A stretch of 64,000 nucleotides of DNA from Paenibacillus rigui. GTDB lineage: Bacteria; Bacillota; Bacilli; Paenibacillales; NBRC-103111. Made by a program: the position numbers and the translations under genes. Position 1 is the first letter of the stretch, and the number at the start of each line of letters is the position of its first letter. A model generated the notes under the pieces. The model was not told where the DNA came from and ran no database searches. It worked only from the letters and a program-made list of their open reading frames with translations. Below, in pieces: positions 8,624 through 16,988 of this stretch. The stretch spans positions 124,001 through 188,000 of the forward strand of contig NZ_NMQW01000023.1 of the NCBI RefSeq assembly GCF_002234615.1, read 5' to 3'.

Positions 8624-9493
8624 GTGAAGCGAATGTTGAGATGGTTAAAAAGAAGAGGGGCCGCGCGCCGCGCCGTGGCCCTGCTGGCAGCGCTCGCGCT
8701 GCTGGCCGGCTGCGGCCAAAAGCCGGCCGCCACCGCCCCGGCGGCCTCGTTCGCCGCCGCCGTAGGGGCTGCGCCCGAGGCGCCTGCCGCCGCGCCTGGC
8801 GCCAAGCCCGCGGACTCGCCGTCACAGGCGAGTCCCGCTGCCGCTGCCGCTCCCGCGGAGGCAGCGGCACAGCCCGCCCCGGCTCCGCAGGACGGGGCAG
8901 GCACCGCGCCGCAGGCGGAGCCTGCAGCGCAAGCATCCCCGGTGAAGCCGGGGATGGAGGCCGCCGCCGCGGAAAGCGGCGCAGCGGCGGCTGTGGCGCC
9001 GAAGGCGCCCGCTGCGGCACCCGTGGAGCCGCAGCCGAAGGCGGCGGCGGAGGTGCCCGCCGCCACCGCCGCGCCGGCCCCGGCGGAGCCGCCGGCGGCA
9101 GCTCCTGCCGCCGCTGCGAAGCCGGCGTCGAACGAGCTGAAGTGGTCGGAGTTCTTCGACGACGACAAGCAGACCACACCGTCCAACAAATTCTGGGATT
9201 TCAACGGAAAGACGGTTCAAATCAAGGGCTTCATGGGCGAGGTGCTGTCCTTCGACAAGTACTGGTTTCTGCTGATCCCGAAACCGGGGGCCGAGTGCCC
9301 GTTCGACAACGGAGATGAGACCTACTGGAACAAAATTATGATCGTCTACGTTCCGAAGGACACGAAGCTCCGTTACACGACAGGTCCGCTGCAAATTACG
9401 GGCCGACTGGATGTCGGGATCAAAATCGACGAATCCGGTTATAAAACGATGTTTCGCCTGTACGACGCTAAATTCGAGCCGATCAAAGAATAG
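8624..9493 (+). CDS. Lipoprotein with Ala/Pro-rich linker and DUF3299-like domain
   Basis: A 289-residue lipoprotein. The lipobox LLAGC puts the lipidated Cys at residue 30. Residues about 33-170 are almost only Ala, Pro, Glu and Gly and are encoded by very GC-rich DNA, likely a flexible spacer across the wall. The C-terminal 115 residues fold as a compact domain. Its VQIKGFMGEV, FLLIPKPGAECPF and IMIVYVP segments resemble DUF3299 proteins, which are found with MacB-like ABC transporters in metal-related clusters. It probably serves the transporter encoded just upstream. Extensive antisense ORFs here are artefacts of the GC-rich linker. Confidence 0.8.
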   Translation: MKRMLRWLKRRGAARRAVALLAALALLAGCGQKPAATAPAASFAAAVGAAPEAPAAAPGAKPADSPSQASPAAAAAPAEAAAQPAPAPQDGAGTAPQAEPAAQASPVKPGMEAAAAESGAAAAVAPKAPAAAPVEPQPKAAAEVPAATAAPAPAEPPAAAPAAAAKPASNELKWSEFFDDDKQTTPSNKFWDFNGKTVQIKGFMGEVLSFDKYWFLLIPKPGAECPFDNGDETYWNKIMIVYVPKDTKLRYTTGPLQITGRLDVGIKIDESGYKTMFRLYDAKFEPIKE

Positions 9494-9520
9494 CCGTTTA
9501 ATTATTCATTATTGCAAAAG

Positions 9521-9557
9521 AAGCCTCCTTGCATTTTACGCAAGAGAGGCTTTTTTT
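9521..9557 (+). terminator. Terminator of the ABC/lipoprotein operon
   Basis: AGCCTC-c-TTGC pairs with GCAAG-a-GAGGCT around a short loop, followed by a run of seven T. It lies 27 bp after the lipoprotein stop. Confidence 0.85.
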
Positions 9558-9602
9558 GCTGGCAGATAGGAATGATTAAGTTTAACAACCCTCGTCTACC
9601 TT

Positions 9603-9639
9603 GACAAACGCATGCCATCTGAAAAGTTGGCGAAGCCGT
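9603..9639. repeat. Dispersed structured element, copy 2
   Basis: This matches 80-115 with the same ATGCCATCT and TGGCGAAGCCGT blocks. The loop here is GAAA, and the stem has one mismatch. It lies 6 bp after the stop codon of the minus-strand stalk-domain gene, just as copy 1 lies after the EVE gene. Confidence 0.5.
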
Positions 9640-9645
9640 TTATCC

Positions 9646-11562
9646 TTATGTTTGGCTGTCGAGCTTGGTATCAAACTGGTTTAAAAAGATGGAAGGTGCG
9701 CCCAGCGGGTTGTGGAAATCAAATTCAACAGACGACGTAAATTTAGAGGTTCCTGTTACGCGTATCAGCATGGGCATGGTGGAGTGACCCTCCGGCTTCC
9801 AGGTCGCAGATATTTTGTACCGGCCGAGCGGTATTTTTTCCACTCCATGCCCTCCCGTAGACAGTACATCCGCACGCGTGATTATCGATTTACCGGCGCT
9901 CCCGTCAAATAAGGGTCCGACAGGTGTGAGTGTAACTTCCAAATCGTTCATTTGGAATTGTGGCAAGCTATCGTCAAATGACCAAAAATCAGGATGGATT
10001 TCAATATGCCCTACGACATCCTTCAAGGTAAAATTGCGAATAGCTCCTGAACTCCCGGCAAAAGGTTGATCGACGTCAGACCTTAAATAAAACCGTTGCT
10101 CCTTGCCGTTATATTCCCGGGTGAAGGTTGTCGACATGATCCAGGTCGCAGGCATTTGGGACAACTCGATCCGATAATGTCCATTCTCATCGGTCACCGC
10201 CGACATATTGCTATCATAAAACAACTGGTTATCCGCATTTATCGTCACTCCCGGCAAGGGATTGCCCTGCGCATTGCGTAAATAGCCTTTCACCACGTAG
10301 GGCTCAATTTCCTCTACAGACGGTGAGGGTACCGGTGTTGGTTCAGGCGCCGGTGTCGGAGTTGGGCTTGGTGCCGGTTCAGGCGCTGGGTTTGGTGCTG
10401 GTTCAGGTGCCGGCGTCGGGGCAGGGTCGGGTTCCGTACCTGTACCCGTACCACCCGTATCCGTACCAGGGACGGCATCCCCGATCTGAATCTTCCAGGC
10501 ATTGCCGCTGCTGGAGAAGGCGACTTGGTAGCCGCTGCTCTCCGAGACGAAGCGTAAAGGCACCATCGTATGACCATCAATGATCTGGGCAGGTACGTCC
10601 AGAGCGACAGCTTTTCCGTTTACAAGCGCACTCGTTTGATTGATTGTCAGTTCGATGGAAAGGCCGTCTTTCGTTCCGATTGCCTTCCGGATTGCTCCAT
10701 CCTCCACCCATTTCACCGTGAAGCCCAGAGCTTCGAACAGCTTGCGGAATGGGACAAGCGTGCGCCCATCCTTCACCATAGGCTGTGCATCATCAAAATG
10801 AAGCTCGGTCCCTTTGAAAAATACATGGATGGCGATATCCTTCGATCCATCGGCAGGAGCAGGGACTGGAGCCGGAGCTGGACTCGGACTCGGCGATGGT
10901 GTCGGTGATGGGGCAGGCGCCGGTGTCGGAGCCGGTGAAGGAGCAGGACTCGGTGCCTGAGCGGGCACTCCTTCCGAAAGCATCGGCATCTTGTATTTAA
11001 TCGGCTTGGAAACGACTGTGCCTTGAGGTGTTTCGATTTCCAGCACATAATACTGCGTTTCCTTGATCGTACCGTTATCGCTGGCGTACAGGTCGAGCGT
11101 GAGCTGTCCTTGGAACTCACCGACCGGCTCCTTCACATCTTTTCGAAAGCCAGGGTTCACGATTTCTCGTTCATGGTTCAGAGTGCCGTCAGCAGCCGTA
11201 ACCGGTTTATCCTGTACAATGCCAAGCAGCCAGCCGGTTGTGACGCGGTTCGTTCTCCATACTCCCTGATCATTATTTTTGCCGTAAGCATCTGTTGAAC
11301 GCAGAACAACGGCATTAATGACTGTTTTCTTAGTCAGGTTTAGGATCAGTCGAAAATGACCGTCCTTGTTACCTTCCGGCGTGAAATCCGCTGAACCTAC
11401 GATATCAGACCCCGTATCAAGCAGGCTGAACTCCTTGATCTGCGCTTCTGAAGGCGAAGTCTCCCCAAATGCACCTGCGATGCCGTTAACAGATAAGCAG
11501 CCTGCCAGCATAAGGCATAGGGCTGAATTCCGTACTTTCTTGTTAAATCTTGACTTCCTCAT
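9646..11562 (-). CDS. Secreted stalk-domain protein with Pro-rich linkers
   Basis: A 638-residue exported protein. A basic signal peptide (to about residue 33) leads to an N-terminal beta-rich domain. A PAPSPAP-type repeat linker follows at about residues 205-240. A copper-amine-oxidase N-terminal-like stalk domain comes next (GRTLVPFRKLFEALGFTV and GHTMVPLRFVSESSGY), then a second Pro-rich linker at about 370-415. A carboxypeptidase-regulatory-like beta-sandwich (VKGYLRNAQGNPLPGVTI) and a last beta domain end the protein. The ATG at 11562 has GGAGGG 7 nt upstream. No enzyme motif is visible; a cell-surface structural or adhesive role is likely. Confidence 0.8.
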   Translation of the reverse strand: MRKSRFNKKVRNSALCLMLAGCLSVNGIAGAFGETSPSEAQIKEFSLLDTGSDIVGSADFTPEGNKDGHFRLILNLTKKTVINAVVLRSTDAYGKNNDQGVWRTNRVTTGWLLGIVQDKPVTAADGTLNHEREIVNPGFRKDVKEPVGEFQGQLTLDLYASDNGTIKETQYYVLEIETPQGTVVSKPIKYKMPMLSEGVPAQAPSPAPSPAPTPAPAPSPTPSPSPSPAPAPVPAPADGSKDIAIHVFFKGTELHFDDAQPMVKDGRTLVPFRKLFEALGFTVKWVEDGAIRKAIGTKDGLSIELTINQTSALVNGKAVALDVPAQIIDGHTMVPLRFVSESSGYQVAFSSSGNAWKIQIGDAVPGTDTGGTGTGTEPDPAPTPAPEPAPNPAPEPAPSPTPTPAPEPTPVPSPSVEEIEPYVVKGYLRNAQGNPLPGVTINADNQLFYDSNMSAVTDENGHYRIELSQMPATWIMSTTFTREYNGKEQRFYLRSDVDQPFAGSSGAIRNFTLKDVVGHIEIHPDFWSFDDSLPQFQMNDLEVTLTPVGPLFDGSAGKSIITRADVLSTGGHGVEKIPLGRYKISATWKPEGHSTMPMLIRVTGTSKFTSSVEFDFHNPLGAPSIFLNQFDTKLDSQT

Positions 11563-11816
11563 CGTGTAACCCTCCGTATTCAAGTTGAACTACCATGTAT
11601 TCATCTTACATTGCAATCGGTCGGGTTACATGAGGCACGGCCAGGAAATGCGGTGTGAAGAATATGGGAATGTCTTGGGAATGAAACCGGGAATAGCGGA
11701 CACAAGCCATCGGCGTCTTTTTCATTAGGTATATCTGAAATATGGGGAAATCACCCAGTCCATTATATAAGTCCACTCATAAGATGCAAAATCAAGAAAA
11801 TGAGGTGAAGATGTTC

Positions 11817-12197
11817 ATGGATATCCCCATAACAGGTTTTATAGTTCATTCAAATGAAGGAGATTCAACTCACTCCCATAAGTTGTTTATTACTTCTTGG
11901 GACGGCCGTCCGGTTCATATGCATCATTTTTCAGGGACTACATCTTATGACGCTGGGCATAGCCATCAATATGCAGGATTCACAGAGCCAGCTGCAAGCG
12001 GGGTTCAGCATGTTCATCATTACCAAACGCGAACTTCTTTTAATGATGGCCATACCCATATGATTCGCGGTACAACTGGGCCGTCTATTCCTTTGCCTAA
12101 CGGAGGACATTATCACTATTTTGAAGGCTACACAACGGTAAACGGGCAGCATCCGCACTCCCATATGTACAGGGGCAATACTAGCAATGAGGTCTAG
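11817..12197 (+). CDS. YmaF-like His-rich protein
   Basis: A 126-residue protein made of about four repeats of a H-x-H and G-H-x-H pattern (STHSHKLF, GHSHQYAG, GHTHMIRG, HPHSHMYRG). This matches the YmaF family of small Firmicute proteins of unknown function. The spaced His pairs suggest metal binding or a beta-repeat fold. I start at the ATG at 11817, 9 nt after GAGGTG; the ATG at 11811 is only 3 nt from it. There is no signal peptide. The 254-bp gap before it shows nothing I can name. Confidence 0.75.
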   Translation: MDIPITGFIVHSNEGDSTHSHKLFITSWDGRPVHMHHFSGTTSYDAGHSHQYAGFTEPAASGVQHVHHYQTRTSFNDGHTHMIRGTTGPSIPLPNGGHYHYFEGYTTVNGQHPHSHMYRGNTSNEV

Positions 12198-12206
12198 TAA
12201 AATAAA

Positions 12207-12242
12207 AATGGCTTATGACATTGTTCATGCCCATAAGCCATT
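12207..12242. terminator. Bidirectional terminator
   Basis: A perfect 11-bp stem (AATGGCTTATG with CATAAGCCATT) between two convergent genes, with A-rich sequence on the left and T-rich on the right, so it can end transcripts from both sides. Confidence 0.8.
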
Positions 12243-12255
12243 CTTGTTCTTGCAC

Positions 12256-12678
12256 TTACCCCAGGAAAGCAATAGAACGCTTTACTTTTCTTGCGAATGC
12301 AATGGGATTATCTATCGACTCCCAGTGAATATACATTAGGCGTGGATTCTCAAAAAGCCAGTGATTATGGACGGCTGTTACTTTAATCCCGTTTTTGCGA
12401 AGATTGGATAGCAGCCGGTTGACTTGGTTTTGGAAGAGAGCCGTTTCCCCTAAACAGAGTGCGCGTCCTGAGCTGTCCAGGGATTCAAACGAAAACAGTT
12501 GATAACGGACCAACGGGGAGGTGGTACGTCTTCCTAAAATAGCTGCATTCACTTTTCGATTTCTACTGACAAAGCAAACGGGGCCTTTTGTAATTTCATG
12601 CTCTGTACCGCCCAAAATGGTCGAAAATTGGTTACATATTCTTCTAAAGCGGGGACTTACTTTCACATGCGCCGCCAT
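12256..12678 (-). CDS. DUF1259 (LppY/LpqO-like) protein, copy 1
   Basis: A 140-residue protein with the marks of the DUF1259 family: FSFESLDSSGRALCLGE, a VNRLLSNLRKNGIKVTAVHNHWL core and PRLMYIHWESIDNP near the end. The family is of unknown function; the conserved HNH and IHW positions could bind a metal. It is a close paralogue of the gene at 12723-13142, about two-thirds identical by eye, in the same orientation with a 44-bp gap, so this is a tandem duplication. GAGAGGATG precedes the start. Confidence 0.75.
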   Translation of the reverse strand: MAAHVKVSPRFRRICNQFSTILGGTEHEITKGPVCFVSRNRKVNAAILGRRTTSPLVRYQLFSFESLDSSGRALCLGETALFQNQVNRLLSNLRKNGIKVTAVHNHWLFENPRLMYIHWESIDNPIAFARKVKRSIAFLG

Positions 12679-12722
12679 ACGAAATCATCCTCTCGTTTAT
12701 GAACTTCATAGCTCAAGCTGCA

Positions 12723-13142
12723 TTAACCCAAAAATTTAATAGACTCTTTGGTTTTTCTAGCAAATACAATAGGATTTTCAATGGCTTCCCAATGCATGTA
12801 CATTAGACGAGGGCTCTCATTCAGCCAATGGTTGTGAAGTGCTGTCACTTTGATGCCGCGCTTCCGGAGATTCGACATCAATCGGTTGACCTGGTTTTGG
12901 TGTACGGCGGTTTCACCCAAGCATAGGGCTCGGCCCGACTTATCGAGAGATTCAAACGAAAACATTTGGGCCCGGACCAACGGGGAAAGCGTTTTTCTTC
13001 CCAGGATTGATTCCCTAAGATTCGCCAACCGCATGACGAAACAAACCGGACCCGCATCGATTTCCGATTCACCGCCAAGTATTCTTCCGAATTGAGTGCA
13101 AAGTCTTTTGAATTGGGGGCTGACCTTCACTTTTTCTGCCAT
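12723..13142 (-). CDS. DUF1259 (LppY/LpqO-like) protein, copy 2
   Basis: A 139-residue paralogue of the downstream gene, sharing the FSFESLDKSGRALCLGE, VNRLMSNLRKRGIKVTALHNHW and PRLMYMHWEAIENP blocks. I use the ATG at 13142 because it gives the same N-terminus as copy 1 (MAxxVKVSP) and lies 10 nt after GGAGG; an ATG at 13148 is only 4 nt away. It is first in the two-gene unit. A perfect palindrome at 13164-13184 lies just upstream and may control both copies. No function is known. Confidence 0.75.
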   Translation of the reverse strand: MAEKVKVSPQFKRLCTQFGRILGGESEIDAGPVCFVMRLANLRESILGRKTLSPLVRAQMFSFESLDKSGRALCLGETAVHQNQVNRLMSNLRKRGIKVTALHNHWLNESPRLMYMHWEAIENPIVFARKTKESIKFLG

Positions 13143-13163
13143 ATACATCCTCCTTTAATCTTG

Positions 13164-13184
13164 TTCAACATATCCTATGTTGAA
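13164..13184. promoter_or_regulatory. Perfect 21-bp inverted repeat
   Basis: TTCAACATA-tcc-TATGTTGAA lies 22 bp upstream of the DUF1259 pair and 19 bp upstream of a possible plus-strand ORF. It could be an operator for an unidentified dimeric repressor. Confidence 0.5.
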
Positions 13185-13202
13185 AGATTAAAAGGGACTC
13201 GG

Positions 13203-13400
13203 ATGAGAAACTATTTTTTAAAAAACTATAGTAATAGTTTTGCGATTGGTTCCAAGAGTCACCTGGACCTGCAGGATTTAGGGGATGGAAATAACCTTCA
13301 TCTCGAGCAAACCGGAATCTCAAATGTGCAGGCACTGGGTGGAGCCAAGTATGGCTGGAGTAATGGTGCCGGCTGGCTTGAAGAGGCTGTAGCAATAAAA
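13203..13400 (+). pseudogene. Possible truncated ORF abutting the DinB terminator
   Basis: An ATG at 13203 follows AAAAGGGA at a normal distance and opens about 66 codons with plausible codon use before the hairpin of the convergent dinB gene (13402-13447). The frame then runs on without a stop to 13583 through the hairpin and into antisense of dinB, which is not credible as protein. It may be the 5' end of a lost gene or simply a chance frame. I do not recognise the sequence. Confidence 0.25.
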
Positions 13401-13447
13401 AAACAGTCGCAGGGTACCGGCGGTTATGCCGGTGCCCTGCGACTGTT
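13397..13447 (-). terminator. Strong terminator of the DinB gene
   Basis: A 20-bp stem (AACAGTCGCAGGGTACCGGC with its partner at 13428-13447, one G-T pair) and a 6-nt loop. On the minus strand it is followed by seven T. It lies 29 bp after the dinB-like stop. Confidence 0.9.
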
Positions 13448-13475
13448 TGGCGCGTATTGCATCGAGAAGCTTAGT

Positions 13476-13973
13476 TCATTTGGCTTGCTCGTCAGCCGAG
13501 GGACCATACATGCCCGGCACCGGAATGTCGAGCAGCCGCAAGTATACCCCGAGCTGCGCCCGGTGGTGGACCATGTGGCTTAATCCGAAGGTGCGGAGCG
13601 CGAGTGCCCGCGGCTGGCGGAGGATGATATGGTCGCCGTGGCGCAGCGTCCATTCCTCCCCAAGCGCTTTCTCGTCGCATTCGGCGAGCAGCTTTTCAAG
13701 CTTGCCGGCGTTCGCGTCGAACTCCTCCAGAACGTCAGCGCGTTTTTCTAGAGGCTCCCGCCGCAGCGGTATGGTTGAAAGATCGAACTCCGGGTATTGA
13801 AAAATCGCAATTTGCCAGTTCAGCAGATTGACCAGATGTGTGGCCAGCCCGCCGAGCGTCATCGATTTCTCGTGCGGCTTCCACGACAGATGCTCCTCAG
13901 GCAATTGTTCCAGAATGCGGCGCGTGGTGGCCAGTTCATGGGCTGCGTCGCCGATGATCAGTTGTTTGACCAT
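13476..13973 (-). CDS. DinB-like superfamily protein
   Basis: A 165-residue four-helix-bundle protein of the DinB/YfiT type. Candidate metal ligands are His47 in LATHLVNLL near the end of helix 2 and the pair in LSHMVHHRAQLGVYLRLL, which is the hallmark HxxxHR-like motif of the family. Such proteins include thiol-dependent transferases and damage-induced proteins; the reaction here is unknown. GGGAGGAG precedes the start. It is a single-gene unit closed by a strong terminator. Confidence 0.85.
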   Translation of the reverse strand: MVKQLIIGDAAHELATTRRILEQLPEEHLSWKPHEKSMTLGGLATHLVNLLNWQIAIFQYPEFDLSTIPLRREPLEKRADVLEEFDANAGKLEKLLAECDEKALGEEWTLRHGDHIILRQPRALALRTFGLSHMVHHRAQLGVYLRLLDIPVPGMYGPSADEQAK

Positions 13974-14141
13974 AAATTCATCTCCTCCCTTAAGGTTAGC
14001 ATACTATAAATTCCAGTCGAGTGGAATTTATCCGGTTAACCGACTAGAATAGACCGGATTCTGCCTGCAAAAAGAGGCAGTCAGGATAGTTTGGTCATAT
14101 TTAATTTTTACCTACGATGACCGTATCGCGATATGCTATAG

Positions 14142-14174
14142 TAGTTTTGGAAATATGGAGCCAATTGGACAAAT
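14142..14174. repeat. Dispersed 33-bp repeat, copy 1
   Basis: TAGTTTTGGAAA followed by GGAGC and GGACAAAT matches 16917-16948 with few differences. It lies in the 331-bp gap between dinB and the MFS gene. Nothing else but the promoter at 14209 is visible in this gap. Confidence 0.5.
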
Positions 14175-14208
14175 CTCTTCTATTTTCAAATAAATTATAC
14201 TCCAGGTA

Positions 14209-14244
14209 TTGACATAATTAACTGTTACTATTAAAGTAACAGTT
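14209..14244 (+). promoter_or_regulatory. Promoter with perfect inverted repeat before the MFS gene
   Basis: A TTGACA -35 (14209-14214) and a TAAAGT -10 (14232-14237) are 17 bp apart. The inverted repeat AACTGTTACT (14220-14229) and AGTAACAGTT (14235-14244) with a 5-bp spacer covers the spacer and the -10. A TetR- or MarR-type repressor bound here would block the promoter. No such regulator gene is adjacent. Confidence 0.75.
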
Positions 14245-14304
14245 GGCGAGCAAATATACGTTCGCTTACAAAAGAGATTTTCAGGAGAGGGAAGTGGAAT
14301 CAAG

Positions 14305-15738
14305 ATGAAGCAATACAATACGCGTGCCATCATGGCGTCGCTGCTTATATGCGGCTTCGTCGGCATGTTCAGCGAGACGGCACTCAACATCGCAATCAGT
14401 AATTTAATGGACGTGTTTCACATTTCGGCCGCAACCGCGCAGTGGTTAACGACAGGGTTCCTGCTTACGCTCGGTATTCTCATGCCGATGACGGGGCTGC
14501 TGCTGCAATGGTTTACTACAAGGCAATTGTTTATCGTCTCACTTGCGAGCTCAATCATCGGTACGTTGATTGCGGCGCTCGCATTTAATTTCGAAATGTT
14601 AATGGCAGCCCGCGTTCTGCAGGCAGTTGGCATGGGCTTGTTAATTCCGCTCATGTTCAATACGATCCTCATCGTCTATCCGCCGGAGAAACGCGGGGCT
14701 GCAATGGGCTTTGTCGGTCTGGTTATCATGTTCGCGCCAGCGACCGGCCCCACTGTAGCGGGTCTCCTGATCGAATATTTATCATGGCATTATATTTTCT
14801 GGCTCTCGCTGCCGTTTTTGGTATTAGGCCTGTTCGTAGGGCTAAAGTATCTGGAGAATGTTTCCGAGCTCACGAAGCCGCGCATCGATCTGTTGTCCAT
14901 CGTATTGTCCACGATCGGCTTCGGCGGCGTCGTATTCGGCTTTAGTAAGGCAGGCGAAGGGGAAGAAGGCTGGACCAACCCCATTGTGGTCGTATCCATT
15001 ATTGTCGGCATGGTCGCGCTCGTGCTGTTCGTGCTGCGGCAGATTTTTATGCGCGAGCCAATGATGAACTTGCGCGTTTTCAAGTACCCGATGTTTATCG
15101 TGGGGCTGCTTATGGTATTGTCATGTATGATGATCATCTTGTCGAGCATGATTATTTTGCCGATGTATCTGTAGAAAGGCATGAAGCTGTCTCCATTCGC
15201 AGCCGGACTCATGCTGCTGCCTGGCAGCGCGCTGAATGGTATCCTTTCACCGCGTATGGGGCGTTTGTTTGACAAGTATGGGCCCAAGTGGCTCGTCATC
15301 CCCGGCCTGATTATCGTTGCGGCCATGTTATGGTTCTTCTCCGGTATAACGTTGGCGTCTTCGATCACTTTGATTGACGCCTTGCATATCGGTCTAATGG
15401 TCGGCATCTCCATGGTTTGGATGCCGGCGCAGACGAACGGCCTGAATCAGCTGCCACCGGAGCTGTATCCGCACGGTACAGCCGTTATGAACACGCTGCA
15501 GCAGGTCGCAGGCGCGATCGGCACGGCGGTAGCCATTAGTATCCTTACAAACGGCGTGGAAAAGTACTTGCACGAATCCCATGCGCCGAACGAGCTGACC
15601 GAGATGGCGAACGCCATGACATTCGGCTCGCAGAACGTGTTCTTTTTCGCGATGATCATAACAATGATCGGATTGGCGGTAGCCTTCTTTATCCGTCGTG
15701 TCGTCGTCGACCGCGCGGCGATGAGTCCAATGCATTGA
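14305..15738 (+). pseudogene. DHA2-family MFS efflux transporter with in-frame amber stop
   Basis: Two ORFs in the same frame (14305-15174 and 15181-15738) together give a full-length, about 477-residue drug:H+ antiporter of the EmrB/LmrB type. The first part has the DHA2 marks (MFSETALNIAIS, WLTTGFLLTLGILMPMTG, GPTVAGLL). The second continues with LSPFAAGLMLLPGS and GRLFDKYGPKW. They are separated only by TAG (15172-15174) and two codons. Family members carry Gln or a similar residue at this place, so CAG to TAG is the simplest cause. A GGAGAGGGAAG ribosome site precedes the ATG. Unless the stop is suppressed, the product lacks the C-terminal helices. Confidence 0.88.
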
Positions 15739-15747
15739 TTTTTCAGA

Positions 15748-15771
15748 GGGAGCCCGGGGGCTCCCTTTTTT
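15748..15771 (+). terminator. Terminator of the MFS gene
   Basis: GGGAGCC and GGCTCCC form a 7-bp stem followed by six T, ten bases after the stop codon. Confidence 0.85.
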
Positions 15772-15822
15772 CGAACAGTTCACCCAAGGACGCCACGAGG
15801 CGTTTGTCTCATAATCTGCCGC

Positions 15823-16719
15823 TTACATGCTGTCCAAAAGAACAAACGTGCCGCCCCGCTCCGCCACCTTCAAAAAAATGGCCCGTTCTTCAGGCGTCCG
15901 GTTAGGCGTATGAATCGTCAGCATTAACTGGTCATCCAACGACTTGAAGATCATCCCATGGCCGCCGTCGCTCTTATACAGAGGTACCTCTTCATGCTGC
16001 CACGGTCCCGTTATTTGTCCGGACACAGATTTTGCCAGGCCGATCGCATAGCTTGTATGAATATAGCTCGCCCACAGCATCAGCAGCTCACCGCCTGAAG
16101 TGCGGTACATGAAAGGTCCGTCGGTTACATACTTATTCTCGCTCGCACGAACCTTCTCGGACTCATACGGGGTTGTCCAAGGCGCCTCGGAAGCGCTGAA
16201 TAACCTCACCGGCTCGCCGATGGCAGCCTTCAAATCGGCCGTTAATCGAACGGCGCATACTTCGCCATCCTTGACATCCTTCCATTCATGGCAAAACACC
16301 ATCCAAGGCATCCCGTCATCATCAAGATGAAGCGTCCCATCCAGCGAGTTCCAATCCCCGGGTGTAACAGGCCCTTCGCTGTGAGGGCGGTAGGGTCCCG
16401 CAATGGTTTCGGAGACAAGAACTGCGGTACCGAGCCGGCGATTATCCTTTCGCCTGAACGTAGCGAACATATAATACTTGCCTTTATACTCATACACTTC
16501 CGGAGCCCAGAAATTAACGTCAGAATAAAAAGAGTCCTCCGGACGGAAAGCGGGATACGGCCCCTCCCAATGCTCCAAATCATGTCCGACGTACACGTCA
16601 AAGCCGATCCCCGTTCCCCACACATCTTCGTCTGTGCTGCCGAACAAATAATATTTTCCTTCGTTGTTCTCTACAATGACGAACGGGTCTCGAATTTGAA
16701 TGTCTGTAACAGCTTTCAT
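15823..16719 (-). CDS. Glycoside hydrolase family 43-like protein
   Basis: A 298-residue, five-bladed beta-propeller enzyme of the GH43 type, likely acting on arabinan or xylan side chains. IRDPF near the N-terminus holds the catalytic-base Asp. WAPEVYEYKGKYYMFAT is the typical second blade. LDGTLHLDDDGMPWMVF supplies the second acid, and VTDGPF is where many GH43 enzymes have EGP. GGHGMIF supplies the conserved His region. It has no signal peptide, so it acts on imported oligosaccharides. The ATG at 16719 is 8 nt after AGGGGGAG. It stands alone. Confidence 0.85.
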   Translation of the reverse strand: MKAVTDIQIRDPFVIVENNEGKYYLFGSTDEDVWGTGIGFDVYVGHDLEHWEGPYPAFRPEDSFYSDVNFWAPEVYEYKGKYYMFATFRRKDNRRLGTAVLVSETIAGPYRPHSEGPVTPGDWNSLDGTLHLDDDGMPWMVFCHEWKDVKDGEVCAVRLTADLKAAIGEPVRLFSASEAPWTTPYESEKVRASENKYVTDGPFMYRTSGGELLMLWASYIHTSYAIGLAKSVSGQITGPWQHEEVPLYKSDGGHGMIFKSLDDQLMLTIHTPNRTPEERAIFLKVAERGGTFVLLDSM

Positions 16720-16916
16720 AATCATAGCTCCCCCTCATTTTATTTTCGCTATGCAATCCATAGATACCACTCTGTTACAGCATAAAATGAAGCTAGGGTG
16801 CAAGGTTAGTGATAAAACAACTGATCTAAGGGGAGAAATTAACTTTTCGTGCAATCCGCTTGATAAACCCCATTGCAGCCTTACGAGCGGGCTAGGGGCG
16901 AATGATTTTGCCGCCA

Positions 16917-16948
16917 TAGTTTTGGAAAAAGGAGCAGATGGGACAAAT
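16917..16948. repeat. Dispersed 33-bp repeat, copy 2
   Basis: TAGTTTTGGAAA, GGAGC and GGACAAAT blocks match 14142-14174 with a few substitutions and one gap. Both copies are intergenic and in the same orientation. Confidence 0.5.
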
Positions 16949-16988
16949 GGTTAAAGGGGCATATGCTTGAAGGGGAGGAAAAGCAAAT

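Noticed and set aside
8472-9394. Large antisense and alternative-frame ORFs in the lipoprotein linker
   Set aside because: They arise from the very GC-rich low-complexity linker and consist of Arg/Ala/Pro/Gly runs without domains.
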